From positions 1,426,001 through 1,490,000 of the forward strand of contig CM056568.1 of NCBI GenBank assembly GCA_029721515.1: DNA of 64,000 bases, read 5' to 3'. Every line of letters begins with the position of its first letter. Position 1 is the stretch's first letter. Shown in pieces: positions 35,622 through 47,579 of this stretch. Source of the stretch: Synanceia verrucosa. Taxonomy: Eukaryota; Chordata; Actinopteri; Perciformes; Synanceiidae. The position numbers were made by a program, and so were the translations under genes. Under the pieces are notes generated by a model that saw only the letters and a list, made by a program, of their open reading frames with translations, was not told the DNA's origin and did no database searches.

Positions 35622-38600
35622 CTTTAATTCGTTGACAGAGCCAATGGCATACAGGCTGATGTGTGACTGGCTGTCCAGAGGGCTGAGGCATAGACCCAGA
35701 GGGCTAGCTGAGGGTTTTAGGGTCTTAGGTCTCTCAGGGGGGTCTGTTAATCCCTCCATGCTGACTGACTGGCCCAGAAGAATAGGACAAACAGAACGGT
35801 AGCAAAAAAGTTTGCGCTGAGCCATTGGTCTAGGACTGTTAGGTTTAGGGCTCATTGGCTTTATGGGGCTCTTAGTCAAGCCCTCGCTGGCCACTGGGTG
35901 GGACTTGGTCAAGCGTGGCGAAAGCTGAAGAGTAAGAGTAGCAGGTGAACCAGGGCTGTGATTGGGCTGTTGGGCTGCAGAGTCATCAATAAATAGAGGT
36001 AGTCCAGACACGGTAGGTAGACCACTGGGTGAATACTTTCTTTTCTGGCCCTCAGATTTACACCCATGAGGAGCATCCTTGCCACTCCTTTGTGGAACTC
36101 CCCTCTTGGTAATGGGATCAGTGTGGCGAAGTGCTCGGAGGGACAATGGTGATCCAGGAATCCTGAGTCTGTCCAAGAGTATAGAAGATGTTAATTCTCC
36201 ACAGTCATGCCCAGAATCTGTCCCGTTATATCCCCCAACTGGCACTGAAACAGATCTTTCCAACAACTCTGCCTTTTTCAGCTTCCACTGGGATTGTCTG
36301 ACTATCCCAGAATCCCCATCAGTGCCCACAGTGGCCTGCTCCTCATTCTCCTTATCCATTGAACGGGACTCAAACAGGCTGGAAATGGACTTGTGAGCTT
36401 GAACGAAGCGCATGCGGATGTTTAAACTGTCATTGCTCTTGCTCCTCTTGTAGGTCTGTCCATTAGGTGACTGGAGGAGGGGGTTGCCAGGGCTTGGTCT
36501 TCCGTTACCCTCCTCACTACTCTTTTGGCTGACCAGTTGACGGACATGGCGAGTGTGGAGAGTAGATGGGAGAAAGCCACAGCCCTCATCGTCTATCTCA
36601 TAATGCAATGAGGAATATGTTGGATGAAATGTTTGGCTGAGGATGTCATCTTGGACATAAACCTCATCTTCTGAGTTGCTCCTCTGAGCCTCAGACAAAA
36701 GGTCCTCCCCTCCCCTGTCTGATGACTCGCGGGGTAGCTCCTCATTTTTGGAGCCCTTTGAGCCCTTAACCTTCCTAAAGGAAGGCATCTTAGCAAAGAC
36801 AGACAACTTGGAGCCTTTATTTCCTGTTTGGTTGCCTTTTCGTTTGCTTCTCTTATTTGTTTTGTCATGGCTGGTATTACTGGAAGTGCCAAAGTAAGGA
36901 TCCTCCAAGTCATCACAGTTGCTGCTAGCTGAGGTGTAGGACACAGCATCATATGCAGCAGTCATTGGTCTTGAGTGCTTTTCACCACTACCACACTGAA
37001 CAAGTGCTGCTGGGTTCACCTCGGGTTCTAACACATCAGAGTCTTTTTCTTGCTCAGGCTGGTGGAGTGGACTATTGGGACTAGATATGTCCCCTGAAAT
37101 GTTATCAATAGCCTCAACATCCTCACATTCTCTCATAGTTTCTATTTTCAAATCATCGTCTGTAGCGTCATAATGTTCTAGTGAACGCTCAGCTTCCAGA
37201 ATTGGCTCTAAACTATTGAGAGCCAACAGGTTGAGACTGTCATCAGGGTGTGAGTACCTTACTACCTCCACCTCCTGTTGTGGAGCTGTCAATCTGACCT
37301 GTGTGTGGTTTCTGCACTCTCCAGCCAGGGTGTTTTCCTCAAGTGAGTTAGACAGGCTGCTTTCTACTCTGTTAGATAAGATGTGACCCTCTGGTTGGTT
37401 GCAATAGTGACCTCTACTCCCTGAACTTGACCCTATTCTTTTAGAGTTAGAACTCTTTAACTCTAAACTTAAGGCAGTGTTATCACCAATACATGGCTTT
37501 GTCTTTATTTTTTCAAGCTCATCTACATGAGGCAGGTTAAAATGACTATCAAGATTTTTCCTGAGCACAGATTCAGTTTCCTCCCTGCTCCAGTTGGGTC
37601 CTTGGTCCAGTGAAGACAGGAACATCTCAGAATCTTTCAGGGGTTTGTCCACATCTTCCAATGGGTCAGTGGTCACATTTGATGATTGTTCAAACACAGG
37701 ACAAATGGTTCTCTCGTTGCTTTCATAGTTTCTCTGGGCTCCACATGAAGAAAAGCCTAAGCCATCCCCTCTCCGCAACCCTTTTGTACTGTCCTTGGTG
37801 TTATTGTTGGAGTCTGAGAGCAGACAAAAAGAGCCGTTCAGGCTACAGGGAGGTTCAGGGATCCTGAGTACCAGTTGAACCTGCTTACAATTACTAGAGA
37901 TTGTGCTGACAGCAGTCTGTATGTTTGTCTGTGAAGTAGTGTTTTGAGCTAAATCTGTATGTTCTCTGCTACTGTCCTGACTGGACTCAGTAGCAGCAGG
38001 ACTGGTTGGTGATTTTCCTATCCTAATAGGCACTTGCTGAGTAAAGTAGGCACCTCTATGACTGGCAATGGCTTTTGGAAGTACTCTCAGCTCAAAGTGT
38101 TCAGAAAGCTCAGTCGTACCAATTGACTGTGACTGTGGAAGACTGATTTTGCTTACTGCTTCCACAACTTGTTCCTGGTCGTGACGTCCTTCCTTTGCCT
38201 GCTGAAGACCACAGGGTGATCCTTCTCTATTGCTCTCTCCTCTGAAGTCCTCTAATAACACAGGGGAGGTAACCTCTGCTCCTTGGTTGTCAGAAAAAAA
38301 CAGCAGATTATTCAAGTGTGGGTGATGAGGCAGACATCCCCCAGAATCCTTACCAATGTCACCTTGGGTTTGACATGAGCCAGGTTCTGGTTCAACAGAG
38401 CCTGACTGTGCCTTAGTGAAAAGCTTGTCCACAGAATGGGACTGCCTATGAGTGGCTGTTTCTATTGTAGCACCCCCCTGATCCAAGTGAGCAGGTATTA
38501 AATCCTTGGTTCGGCCTGGGACTTGCTCTGGTTTTAACCTTCTGTCCAGAGGTTGCTCCTCCCTGATGGGTGAGGTGAGTGTCGTCAGCCCAGCAGAACA

Positions 38601-40076
38601 GGTATCCAATGGAAAAGAGTCTGTGGTTTCAGTGGAAAATGTGATTGAGGAGCATATTTCATTTACTGTCCCTGGTGGTGTAGTCCCCTCTGTCATAGTA
38701 CCAACACAGCCACACTGCTCCGCCTGGAAGCAGACACCTGACACTCTTGCCTTATCCTGGGGCTTTGTTTCAAAGTTACAAACCTGAGGGTGGATCTCTG
38801 ATAGTCCTCTGTTGGAACTCTCCTCACATACTGCTCCTGAAATATCCACCTTGTGTGCCAATATATTGATTGTATCAAGCGTGTCTCTAAGCTTTGTGCT
38901 TTGTGATACAAAATTTGTCTTTGCGCCACAAGTTTCTGGGATGTTTGGACTTGCAACAATTTCTGTTATTAACTGAGAATCTGTGTATTTTGCTGGTGCA
39001 CAAGTACTGTCAGATGTTTGTGCATTTAATAGTGCGGTGAAATGTGTGTCAGCGATGTGTTTGACATCTTCACAATGTATTCTGTGATGTGTTCTGTGAC
39101 CACATGTCCCCACACTCTGGCACAAGTGCACCTTTAGAGCCTTTATATCTTTGTCCTCACTGATAATACCCTGTTGTTCTATATGTTCTCTTTGTCCGTG
39201 GTTACACTCACTACTGCATTGATTTACACTTACAGACTTCTGAACGTTACAGATTTCAATGCTCTCACTGTCCATCTTGTCTGTGCTTTTTCTTTCTGTG
39301 TTTCCCGTCTGTAACCTTGTGTTGTGTTCATGTGTGATTTGCTGTTGTGTCTCCATATCATTGTCCTCTCTGGTAACTATGTGTAAGCATATTTTAGAGT
39401 CTGTACATTCACTCAATTTGTTGGGATTGCTTTCTCCAGGTTGAGCATGCAACTTCACTTCCTGAGTGTCTGGTGGACTATTTACCTTCTTATCGAATGT
39501 TTCTATGTTGTGTTGGCTTAGTGAATGTAAATGGTATGGCTCCGTGCTGTCCTTCAGTTTCAGTTGAGTTTCTGTGCAAACAGCCTGTAAACTACTCTGT
39601 TCTTGGTGAAACTCTTGTTCCAGTTGCTCGGCACTTGGACAGGGTTGATTTTTGACTGAGCACACGTCTTTAGTGATGAGCTTTGAGGGAATATATGAGC
39701 CTACATTGTTCTCCAGGCTTTTCCTCTTACTATATCTAAGTTGTCCACCATAAGCCTCATCTCTGTGGTCTTCCTTGGTTTTCACTGACTGTCTCCACCT
39801 GGTTTTCCTCCGCCCACTCCGAAAGGTGCTGCCTTGCGCTCGCCGACTCAGGAGGACCCCCTCGAGTCCCAGCAGGGCATCCAGCGAGTCCTCCCCATCC
39901 AGACTGATATCTGACAGGGTATCACTGTGCCAAGAGTGGGAGTCAAAATACTCATCAGATGTGTCGCCTCCTTCTGTGCCTCTGTCACAGCATTCCAGGG
40001 AGTCAGCACCCAAATCCTCTTCCTCTAGGACTAATCCTTCAGAGAGATGGGGGGAGTGTTCAAAGGCTTCCTGGGG
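35622..40076 (-). CDS. arhgef4: Asef-family GEF, giant exon 2 (disordered N-terminal region)
   Basis: A single 4455-nt exon, exactly 1485 codons, between CTCCACAG (acceptor) and AATTAAAG|GTAAGG (donor), phase 0 at both ends. The start is acidic (EEEDLGAD, then DTSDEYFDSHSWHSDT). A long Ser/Thr/Gln/Glu-rich, Cys-containing disordered stretch of low conservation style follows. After about residue 1090 it becomes patterned: a basic KLSVFAKMPSFRKVKG block, SISSLFESRSMDKEN near residue 1230, a Pro/Ser/Lys-rich segment, and LTDPPERPKTLKPSASPL near the end. The tail LYAIGSVNELK joins in frame to exon 3 or 4. No catalytic domain lies here; the DH-PH module that activates Rac/Cdc42 should be encoded downstream. 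Such long N-terminal extensions are known for long isoforms of Asef proteins. No stop or frameshift interrupts it, so the gene looks functional. Confidence 0.88.
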
Positions 40077-40359
40077 CTGTGGAGACAGCAAAGAAGACAC
40101 AGAAATCAATGTCACATATCACCAACAGGCTTCAAGTTACGTATATGTATCTGACAAGCCAGACCAATCAAGTCAAGTCTATTTATATATAAAACAACCT
40201 CAGATGACCAGTGTTGTACAATTATTCAATATAATTAGCAATCCCTGACTATGTAACTGAAATAAAATATGCTGAGATATAGCATAGCATTGAAAGGTGG
40301 TCATTAGTTCTAAACAACAATGGCAGCTCCTGCTGCAATGTCTGATTCTATCAGACGTG

Positions 40360-40690
40360 GAGGCACCATGGTGATGCAGTAGTTAGGTTTGTTTCCTCAC
40401 AGCCAGAGGGTTCTCTCTGGTTCTCTCTGGTTCTCTCTTGATTCTCTCTGGTTTGCTCCAGTTCTCTCTTGATTCTCTCTGATTTGCTCCAGTTCTCTCT
40501 TGGTTCTCTGTTGGATCTCTTTGGTTCTCTAAATTCCTCCCATAGTCCAAAGACATGCAGGTGACTGGTGACTCTTAACTGGTTGTGTAAAGATCTGGGA
40601 TCAGCTCCAGCCCCTCAAAGACCCTGACCCTGGCCTTCCTGTTTCTTAACTGCTTGTTGAGTTGTTGAACTGAAGCATATCATTAGCAAC
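40360..40690 (+). repeat. tRNA-headed SINE-like copy with internal expansion
   Basis: The head (accatggtgatgcagtagtt) and the tail (cctcccatagtccaaagaca, ggatcagctccagcccctca) match the family seen at 50835-51200. The single ggttctctct word of the consensus has expanded into a degenerate tandem array (about 40420-40530, words ggttctctct, tgattctctc, gtttgctcca). Confidence 0.65.
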
Positions 40691-41309
40691 CATTTTCGTG
40701 AGGATTCATCAATCAGTTCACTATAATTTTGACCTCATGTCAAAACAAACAAGACAGTATGATGTTGCAAAAGCTAATAACTTATTAGTAACAGTCCAAT
40801 CATAAATGTTCTCTAGAGTGTTGCTGTATTAAACAATAGCTTATGATCTCAAGTAGCAGGTTGTTTTCCCTCTTAAAAGCAATGTTACACACAAACACAA
40901 ACATGTTCGTGACTGAGACACTAAAGAGCAAGGAAATAAAGTGAAGCTTGTGGTTGTGACGCTGAAGAACTAGTTGCTAAAAAGACTGTTTCGAAAAATT
41001 TTGGATACAAAAGAGATGTGTTGCAAGAAAAGGTACTATGCTAGTCATGCCCAGTATTGACTGATAACATAGCAACCTACAACACAACCACAAAGATCTA
41101 TAGGAAGAGTTCCAAAAAGCTAAAATTAGCAAAAGCAAGTAGCATCAAAACAGTCCAATAGACAGATTAAAGGGGCGAAACATTGTTAAGGGGTGGCTCC
41201 CAGCTGATGACCCTACAGCAGCGGCAGCAATGCCATGTGGGTACGCTTACCTGCGCTTACATACTCTACATACTGTACTCAACATATTTCTTTTAGCAGC
41301 TGTCCTGTT

Positions 41310-41475
41310 TGTCTCAAAGAGCCTCCAGCATCATCTCCTTCACTTTAACTGGACTCTTTCTTCCTCACTGAGTTCACTACTCTTCACCATTTTGAACAGG
41401 AGTGAGGAATTTAAAGTGAATTCACCTTTTTAGACCCAAATTTGATCCAAAACACTGGAATTCACTGAGGAGACA
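41310..41475 (-). repeat. Dispersed repeat (same as 29275-29410, inverted)
   Basis: Shares ctttaactggactctttctt and ttcacctttttagacccaaa with 62230-62365. It is inverted relative to 29275. Confidence 0.6.
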
Positions 41476-41829
41476 GAAATGAATCCAGAATAACAAACAA
41501 CCACTAAAACACATTTTTCTGTTCAGGAAGGACAGCAAATAAATAGAATTTAATGTCTCTATTAAAAACGATAATAATGTCCTTTGATATGTTTTTGTGC
41601 TTTTTTGTAAAACATTACAACAATTTGAAAATACATGAATAACAACAAACATGTTTGATTTTATTTCTTTTTTCTCGTTAGATATCATTTTTATTAAAGA
41701 GCTTGTAACTCAGATGCTACACTGTTAATTTAGGGCAGTGATGACATCTTACACTGGGTGGTGGTCTAATACAAGTGTTATACACACACACACACACACG
41801 GAATTTAACAAAGTAAAAGGTTAACTCAC

Positions 41830-41910
41830 TCTGCAGTGCTTCGATGCATCAGCTGCGTCCAGCATCAGAGCACATAGACGAACAGCAAACCAGCTCAGCA
41901 CTGCTCCCAT
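41830..41910 (-). CDS. arhgef4: Asef-family GEF, putative first coding exon (27 codons)
   Basis: Read on the minus strand, an ATG at 41910 opens 27 codons (MGAVLSWFAVRLCALMLDAA, then DASKHCR) ending at a consensus donor (CAGA|GTGAGT) in phase 0. That is exactly the phase needed to join the giant exon at 40076. The ATG has G at -3 and G at +4. The N-terminus fits the N-myristoylation pattern (Gly2, Ser6) with a nearby Cys13, and is hydrophobic. An ATGTAA start-stop overlaps the start codon (TAATG). Assignment rests on phase, donor quality and position, without homology support, so another first exon could exist. Confidence 0.6.
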
Positions 41911-43150
41911 TACATCCCACATACGATATACACAAACACACGCCACACAGTCCTGATACTACATGACTGTAGCCTCCCTCTGCTCTTGCTTGAGCTCCAA
42001 GTCTTAAATGATAGCTCCACCCTTTTCTTCTTCATCTGCCTAAAGTGAACTATCCATGCAGAGAGAAGCACAACCTCCCTTTTCACTGTAACTTTAAAAT
42101 GTGGCCGTCCCACAGCAGTCAGGGCTTAATCCAACCTGAAAACAGCAGGTACACAGTGACCTCTGTGTCTCAATAACAAGGGGAGACATTAAGAAGCTCT
42201 GCTATAAATACAGAGCTGCAACTAACAGTGGAGGGTACATGACAAGTAACCTTCACAGACGCTAACTCAAATCACATTAGGAAACAAATAGTGACATGAT
42301 TACATATAAACTGAAGCACGGTTTGCACAAGACCTCATAAATATAAGATGTCCATCATGTGATCATTACATATGGGATATGAGTAATGGCCTCAGCCATC
42401 TAAGACCCCTTAGAATCAGACACTTTCCAAAGATTAATTCTCTAAAACATTTGTGTCATAAAATAAAAAATTGACATTTTCAGTCTTCTGTAAAGCAAAT
42501 CAATGGTCTGAAAACGTGTGTCTCAGTTAGCAGCAGTGCATTCAAATTCACCTCAAATAAACCAGACTGTTTTTGGCCCAAAGGGTGGGACAAAACACCA
42601 GTCACTGGTCTATCCAGACCTGCTCCATTCACAGAGTGGACTGTGTTATTTTCTGCAAATTAATTAGAGTTGAGTAACTTAAGGAAGATTAAAGGCTTAG
42701 TGGAGCTTCCTTTCAAACAGATTCACCACTATTATCCCTGCACGCATGGTCCACAGTATCACCCCCTCGAGCACGTAGATGATTTCATTTTAAATACACG
42801 CAGTGTGTCAGAGTCAATAGATCCTTGGATGATTGAGATAAGAGCTCTACATAATGCCATCATATTACCATCAGACACCCAAAAATAAATAAAATCAAAC
42901 AACACAAAATAACAGTAAAATAATCCATCCACTTCCAACAGAAGTTCCCCTCCATGGTAACGTGCTACAGGGTAGCGCATTACTATAATCAGATTACATT
43001 CTGATGCAACACAGTAATGTAACGTGTTATTACTTTGAGGGAAGGCCAACAAAGTAAAGGACCGAGTCTGTCTTAACTCCTTCCTTTAAGATGCCACTCA
43101 GTTGTAAAAAAAGGTTCTATGAATGGATGGAATAATGAATAGTTAGATCT
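41911..43150. other. Region upstream of the GEF gene; possible 5' UTR and promoter
   Basis: Not CpG-rich. A 67-codon upstream frame (42113-41910) ends at the TAA overlapping the putative start codon. 42960-43040 holds a TAAC-rich mobile-element fragment. No start site can be fixed. Confidence 0.35.
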
Positions 43151-44689
43151 AGGGATGTCCCGATCCAATATCAGTCCGATATCAGCTAAAAAATGAGTAT
43201 TGGGTTATATCGGACTGCATCTAAAATCTCCGATATAAACACTCCATACCAGCAGTCCATTGCAGAGCAGCATGCAGAGCCCAGTGATCACAACAACAGC
43301 TGAGCTAAGGTGCTAACAAAGTAGCAAGGAGCAGGAGTGATGTCGGCCGTGTGGCAACGTTGCAGCTTTTGTTTCCTGTGGTGACAAACGGGCGGATCTA
43401 CGAGGGTGGCACAGGCTTGCCACCCCTACTGCCACCCCATTTGGCAGCAACGAATTCAAAGAAAAGTTACAGATTTCCAATGTTTGACTGCAGTGATGCA
43501 GCATGAGCTAACATCAGAGTGGCAGTGACTGAGCAGCAAGAGACTGATTTGTTAAAAAAAAAAAAAAAAAATGATTTGCTTGGAAAAAGCGAGTGAGCTA
43601 GGAGTCCTCCTGAGGAAAGGAGACACAGGAGGAATGAGGTAAAAACTGATTCACTATCAAGAAATTAATGAAAGCACACTGCTAGTGTAGTAGCAATACT
43701 GATTTTGAAATGATAAGAATCAGGTTGAAGAATGTTATTTCGCTGACTATAACTATAACTATACTTCCATGTCTGTCAGAGAAAACAAGAAGAGAGAGCA
43801 GAGGTGGAATGAGAGAGAGAAGGGCACCAGAAATGTGACAGAGATAGAATACAAGGCCAAGGTGACCAGGGACAGGAGGAGGTGGAGAACACCACAGTGG
43901 TGAACATACAGTATGGAGGAGGGAGAAAGAGAGAGAAGAGATGAGGTGCAGGAGTCAGACAGTGCCTGAGCCATCATCACCAAAGATCTCGAGTAGAGCT
44001 GCTGCACATGGTATGGAAGCTGTAGCTGCATGGTATACTGACTTACATAACAACAAATGACAAAACTGACAAAACTATTTTGTTGGGAAGTGTTCATGTT
44101 TGCTTAAATATGAATACTTGGGTGAAAAGTGCGAAGAGATGGGACAGAGTTATAATATTTTGTGTATGATGTATTTTAGATCCATTGTTCAGGTTAAATG
44201 AACCTAACAATACTCTCCCAGACTGTTGTTCTAGTCAAAAAACCAGCATGAAGATTTTCAGGGTCTTCTAATGTATTTGTTTATTTATTCTATTCAAATG
44301 TAGTATATGCTTATGTTTCAGTTAAATGAGTGGTTATTTTGCACTTTGAAATATATTTTTGGGTTTTAATTGGATTCATTGAGGTAATTATTCAGTGTCT
44401 TATCATTTATTTTTCATTAATTTTATTCAGTTGTAGAATATTCTTTTGTTTAGTACGTTATGTAACCCATTGGTTAATAATAAATGGGTCATTTTTTTCA
44501 GACCTACTGTTGCTGACTATTGTTCTCTTGATAAATCATTTTCTAACATTCCATAGTACAAAATAGGTAAGAAAAGTCTGTATGATTCGTGCTGATATTG
44601 TGTCAGATCAATATCGGTATCGGCCAATACTTAAGGCTGCAATATCGGTATAGTATGTGAAAGTGAAAAAGTTGTATCGGGACATCCCC
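43151..44689. mobile_element. hAT-like DNA transposon, about 1.5 kb, non-autonomous
   Basis: The termini are a perfect 13-bp inverted repeat: GGGATGTCCCGAT at 43152 and its complement at 44676-44688. Both ends are followed by GATATCGG-type words. No long transposase frame remains. The 8-bp flanks do not match (tagatcta versus cggttcct), so the target duplication is lost or one end is not original. Pieces of the same left end occur at 52983-53118, 58836-58956 and 60592-60710. Confidence 0.7.
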
Positions 44690-44802
44690 GGTTCCTCAAA
44701 TGACATCATCAGAACTCCCAACATCATCAAAACCTCAACTGCCATCATAAGAATTCCTCTAGACATCATCAGGCATTCTCCTGTTAATACCTCCCCTGAC
44801 AT

Positions 44803-45089
44803 CATGGTGAGGTGGAGAAAATGGTGCGACCAAAGCCGTCTAAAATGTGGGAACATTTCACTCTACATAACATACCATGAGCTGACATGGCACAGGAGGA
44901 GCACAGTGATGATACAGCAGCTGAACTGATGAGGAGGAAGAACTCAGCAGCAGGTAAGTCACACAGAGTCCTCCCTTTATTCCCTTTTAAAGTGACAAAA
45001 GCTAACGGGAGTCTCTCCTGGTGCTGGTGTGTGCTCATTATCCAGCTGGACAAGCATGACTAGTTCACTGAACTAATGTTAGTGTTAGC
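44803..45089 (+). repeat. Left arm of a 285-bp inverted duplication; BED-finger-like fragment
   Basis: Near-identical, in reverse complement, to 45804-46085. From 44821 it encodes MVRPKPSKMWEHFTLHNIP and then a stop. The WEHFTL word is typical of BED zinc fingers at the N-terminus of hAT transposases. Beyond the stop a second frame gives MAQEEHSDDTAAELMRRKN and ends at a donor-like CAG|GTAAGT. This is a decayed first exon of a hAT transposase, present twice in opposite orientation. Confidence 0.65.
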
Positions 45090-45261
45090 ATTAGCTTGTT
45101 AATGACACTGGGAGAGCAGGTACAATTACCCTATGAATGACCTACTACAACAAACATTTGAGCAGATGTAATAAGTTATTGATCCCTGCCTTAAACATGT
45201 CTGGTACGTAACTAGTCACTGAAGCAACAAGTCATGTGCTGAGTTGACTTAAACAAATGTG

Positions 45262-45263
<2 letters not shown>

Positions 45264-45315
<52 letters not shown>

Positions 45316-45347
45316 TACGCGTATATATGTATATATATATATATATA
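45264..45347. repeat. (TA)n microsatellite with an interrupted palindrome
   Basis: A TA tract of about 43 bp followed by acacatatatacgcgtatat and a second TA run. It lies between the two inverted arms. Confidence 0.9.
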
Positions 45348-45589
45348 CTCTTCCCCCAAGGACCCATTTCACAAGCTAGTTGACAACAAGTCAACACTTT
45401 AGTTTTTTAAAATGATTTATCATTGATTACTGTCAGAGCTCTGGGATGTTCATGCAGCAACGTGTTGTTTGTGTACTTCACTATCAGTTTAAAATAATCC
45501 TGGTTTGAATAAAAGGACAGATTTTTTTTTTAATCTGATTCATCAATTAATTGAAAAATAATCAACTGAGTTTATTCATTCAGTTATTA

Positions 45590-45795
45590 ACTATCATTGT
45601 AATAAGTGTAAGTTAAGTTTTTGTACAGCACATTTAAACACAACTTAAGCTGTCCAAGTGCTATACACAAAGCTGTAAAAGGTAAAACACACATAGCACA
45701 GAATATATACATGACAACAGATTGAAACATTAATGGAAAAAAAACAGGTGAATAAAAAGGTGTCTTTAGTCTTGCAAGGTAAACTATATCAGCCC
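45590..45795. repeat. Dispersed fish repeat between the inverted arms
   Basis: Words tttttgtacagcacatttaa and caagtgctatacacaaagct are the style of a common fish repeat that begins with a tttatatagcgcattt-like sequence. Class not resolved. Confidence 0.45.
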
Positions 45796-45803
45796 CACTG
45801 TCA

Positions 45804-46085
45804 GCTAACACTAACATTAGTTCAGTGAACTAGTAATGCTTGTCCAGCTGGATAATGAGCACACACCAGCACCAGGAGAGACTCCCATTGGCTTTTATCA
45901 CTTTAAAAGGGAATAAAGGGAGGACTCTGTGTGACTTACCTGCTGCTGAGTTCTTCCTCCTCATCAGTTCAGCTGCTGTATCATCACTGTGCTCCTCCTG
46001 TGCCATGTCAGCTCATGGTATGTTATGTAGAGTGAAATGTTCCCACATTTTAGACGACTTTGGCCATTTACTCCACCTCACCATG
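45804..46085 (-). repeat. Right arm of the inverted duplication
   Basis: Reverse complement of 44803-45089 with a few differences, including loss of a short stretch after the first codons of the BED-like fragment (ggccaaagtcgtctaaaatg versus gtgcgaccaaagccgtctaa). The arms are separated by about 715 bp. Confidence 0.8.
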
Positions 46086-46169
46086 TGTGAAAAACGCTGC
46101 CCTCTGCTCTTCTTCTGTGGTGTTTTACGTTAGTGTGCATCCTCAGTGAGCTCTGTGACTTAGCGGGTG

Positions 46170-46932
46170 ACTGGCCACGTTTACATGATGTTTTTTAATT
46201 CCGGATCAATCGTTCGGAATTAAATAGTTCGGAATTAAAATATTCTTCTTCGAGTTTACACGGAAATAATAATTCTGAATTGAGGTTTACATGGACAACA
46301 CGTTAAATCACCTTTATGTAATTCTGCTCAACGTTTGGCGGTCGGGAAGGGCTCTGATTGGACAGTGGGTGTTACGTAATTACTGTCTACCGGAAGAAAA
46401 CACACTCCAGCTGGCTAGCGTTTTTTTTGTCATTTCGGTTTAACGTTACGCCATGGACACGAATATAATACACGCAGTCAAATATGCCTACTCTTTAAGC
46501 AGCAATTTGAGAATATTATCACGCTTCACATATGCCTGCTGAGGAGGAGAAGAGGAGAGTGTCAGAGAAGGGAGGAAGAAGACAAATGGCTTCTTCAGCC
46601 CACTCCCACTCACAAATCCAAAGAGCAGCGGATGAAAGTATGAATCAAGGACTGAATCTTCTTCTTCTGCTGCTGCTTCTGCTTTATCTTCTTACGAGCA
46701 TGCGCTGAACGATCAGAATAAACTTTAAGAAGAATAAACGTTTACATGAAAGAGATTTAAAGTAATTCGGCTTTAAAAGTGGAATAAACCACCCACTTAC
46801 TTCGGAATTAAGTTTAATTCCGAATAATCACTTTCATTCGGAATTAAGTGTTTATATGGTCTTTTTAAAGCGGAATTGATTTTTATTCAGAATTAAATTT
46901 GTTTTATTCGGAACTAAAGCTCTCATGTAAGC
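46170..46932. mobile_element. TTCGGAATTAA-rich MITE, about 760 bp
   Basis: The ends read ccacgtttacatgatg and, reverse-complemented, CAGCTGCGCTTACATGAGAG, sharing CG(T/C)TTACATGA. Many subterminal copies of ttcggaattaa lie near both ends (for example 46210-46240 and 46800-46920). No transposase frame. The target duplication is not certain. Confidence 0.65.
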
Positions 46933-47095
46933 GCAGCTGCGTTTGTCTTTAACTGGAGGAGACAAAGTGCGTCATTCAACCCAGACGCACAAGTGGAGCA
47001 GATAAACGAACGACGGTTGATTGTGGATAAATGTTTCTTTAAAACTAAGAGACAAAACGTTGTTCAGCTGTTTCAAGTTGTGTTGTTTAAACTAG

Positions 47096-47400
47096 AAGAA
47101 TTGAATGATTTTTATTGTCATTATATCATTGTACAACCAAACTGTAGAGCTGCTCCCTTTTCAGTGTACAAGAATAAAATACGTATAAAAAAAGAAATAA
47201 GTAAATAAATCTCAATACAAAAAAGTATCAAAATTTTCTTATAAACATATATGATTATGAATATGGATTTACAACAGGGAAATTACTGAATATATAAAGA
47301 GGAAATGTATTGCACTAGATGTTAGACTATGTACAGAATAAATAAATTCTGTTGCACAGTGGAACGTAGAACAGCAGCAGTGACTGTTGAAGCTGTTTAA
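47096..47400. repeat. LINE 3'-tail-like repeat
   Basis: Begins gaatgatttttattgtcatt atatcattgtac, a signature of common fish non-LTR 3' tails, and is AT-rich throughout. Confidence 0.45.
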
Positions 47401-47575
47401 AAAACACATTCAGTGCAGATATATTCCCTTCTTTCTTCAGTCTGTTTTCTCATGACAATATATTAACTTGATTAATATAGATTAAAAATGAATGGAATTT
47501 AATCGTGATTAATCGAAATTAATCCACAAAAACCTGTGATTAATCTGATTAAAATTTTAAATCGTTTCACTGCCC
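47401..47575. repeat. ATTAATC-rich hAT-like fragment
   Basis: Words gattaatatagattaaaaatg, cgtgattaatcgaaattaat; relative of 20839-21088, inverted. Confidence 0.55.
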
Positions 47576-47579
47576 CAGT

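Larger units (their letters stand above)
40077..41829. other. Intron 1 of the GEF gene
   Basis: Contains the SINE copy at 40360-40690, old dispersed repeats near 40900-41160, and the Tc1-like repeat at 41310-41475. (CA)n at 41783-41800. No other exon seen. Confidence 0.5.

Noticed and set aside
28085..41910. Assignment of the gene to spata13
   Set aside because: FSQSTPIGLD alone fits spata13 well, but DDLWIEE with KNQRKLA in the exon at 33775 and the GW after the motif fit arhgef4 better. Not fully excluded: finding the SH3 exon or synteny would decide.
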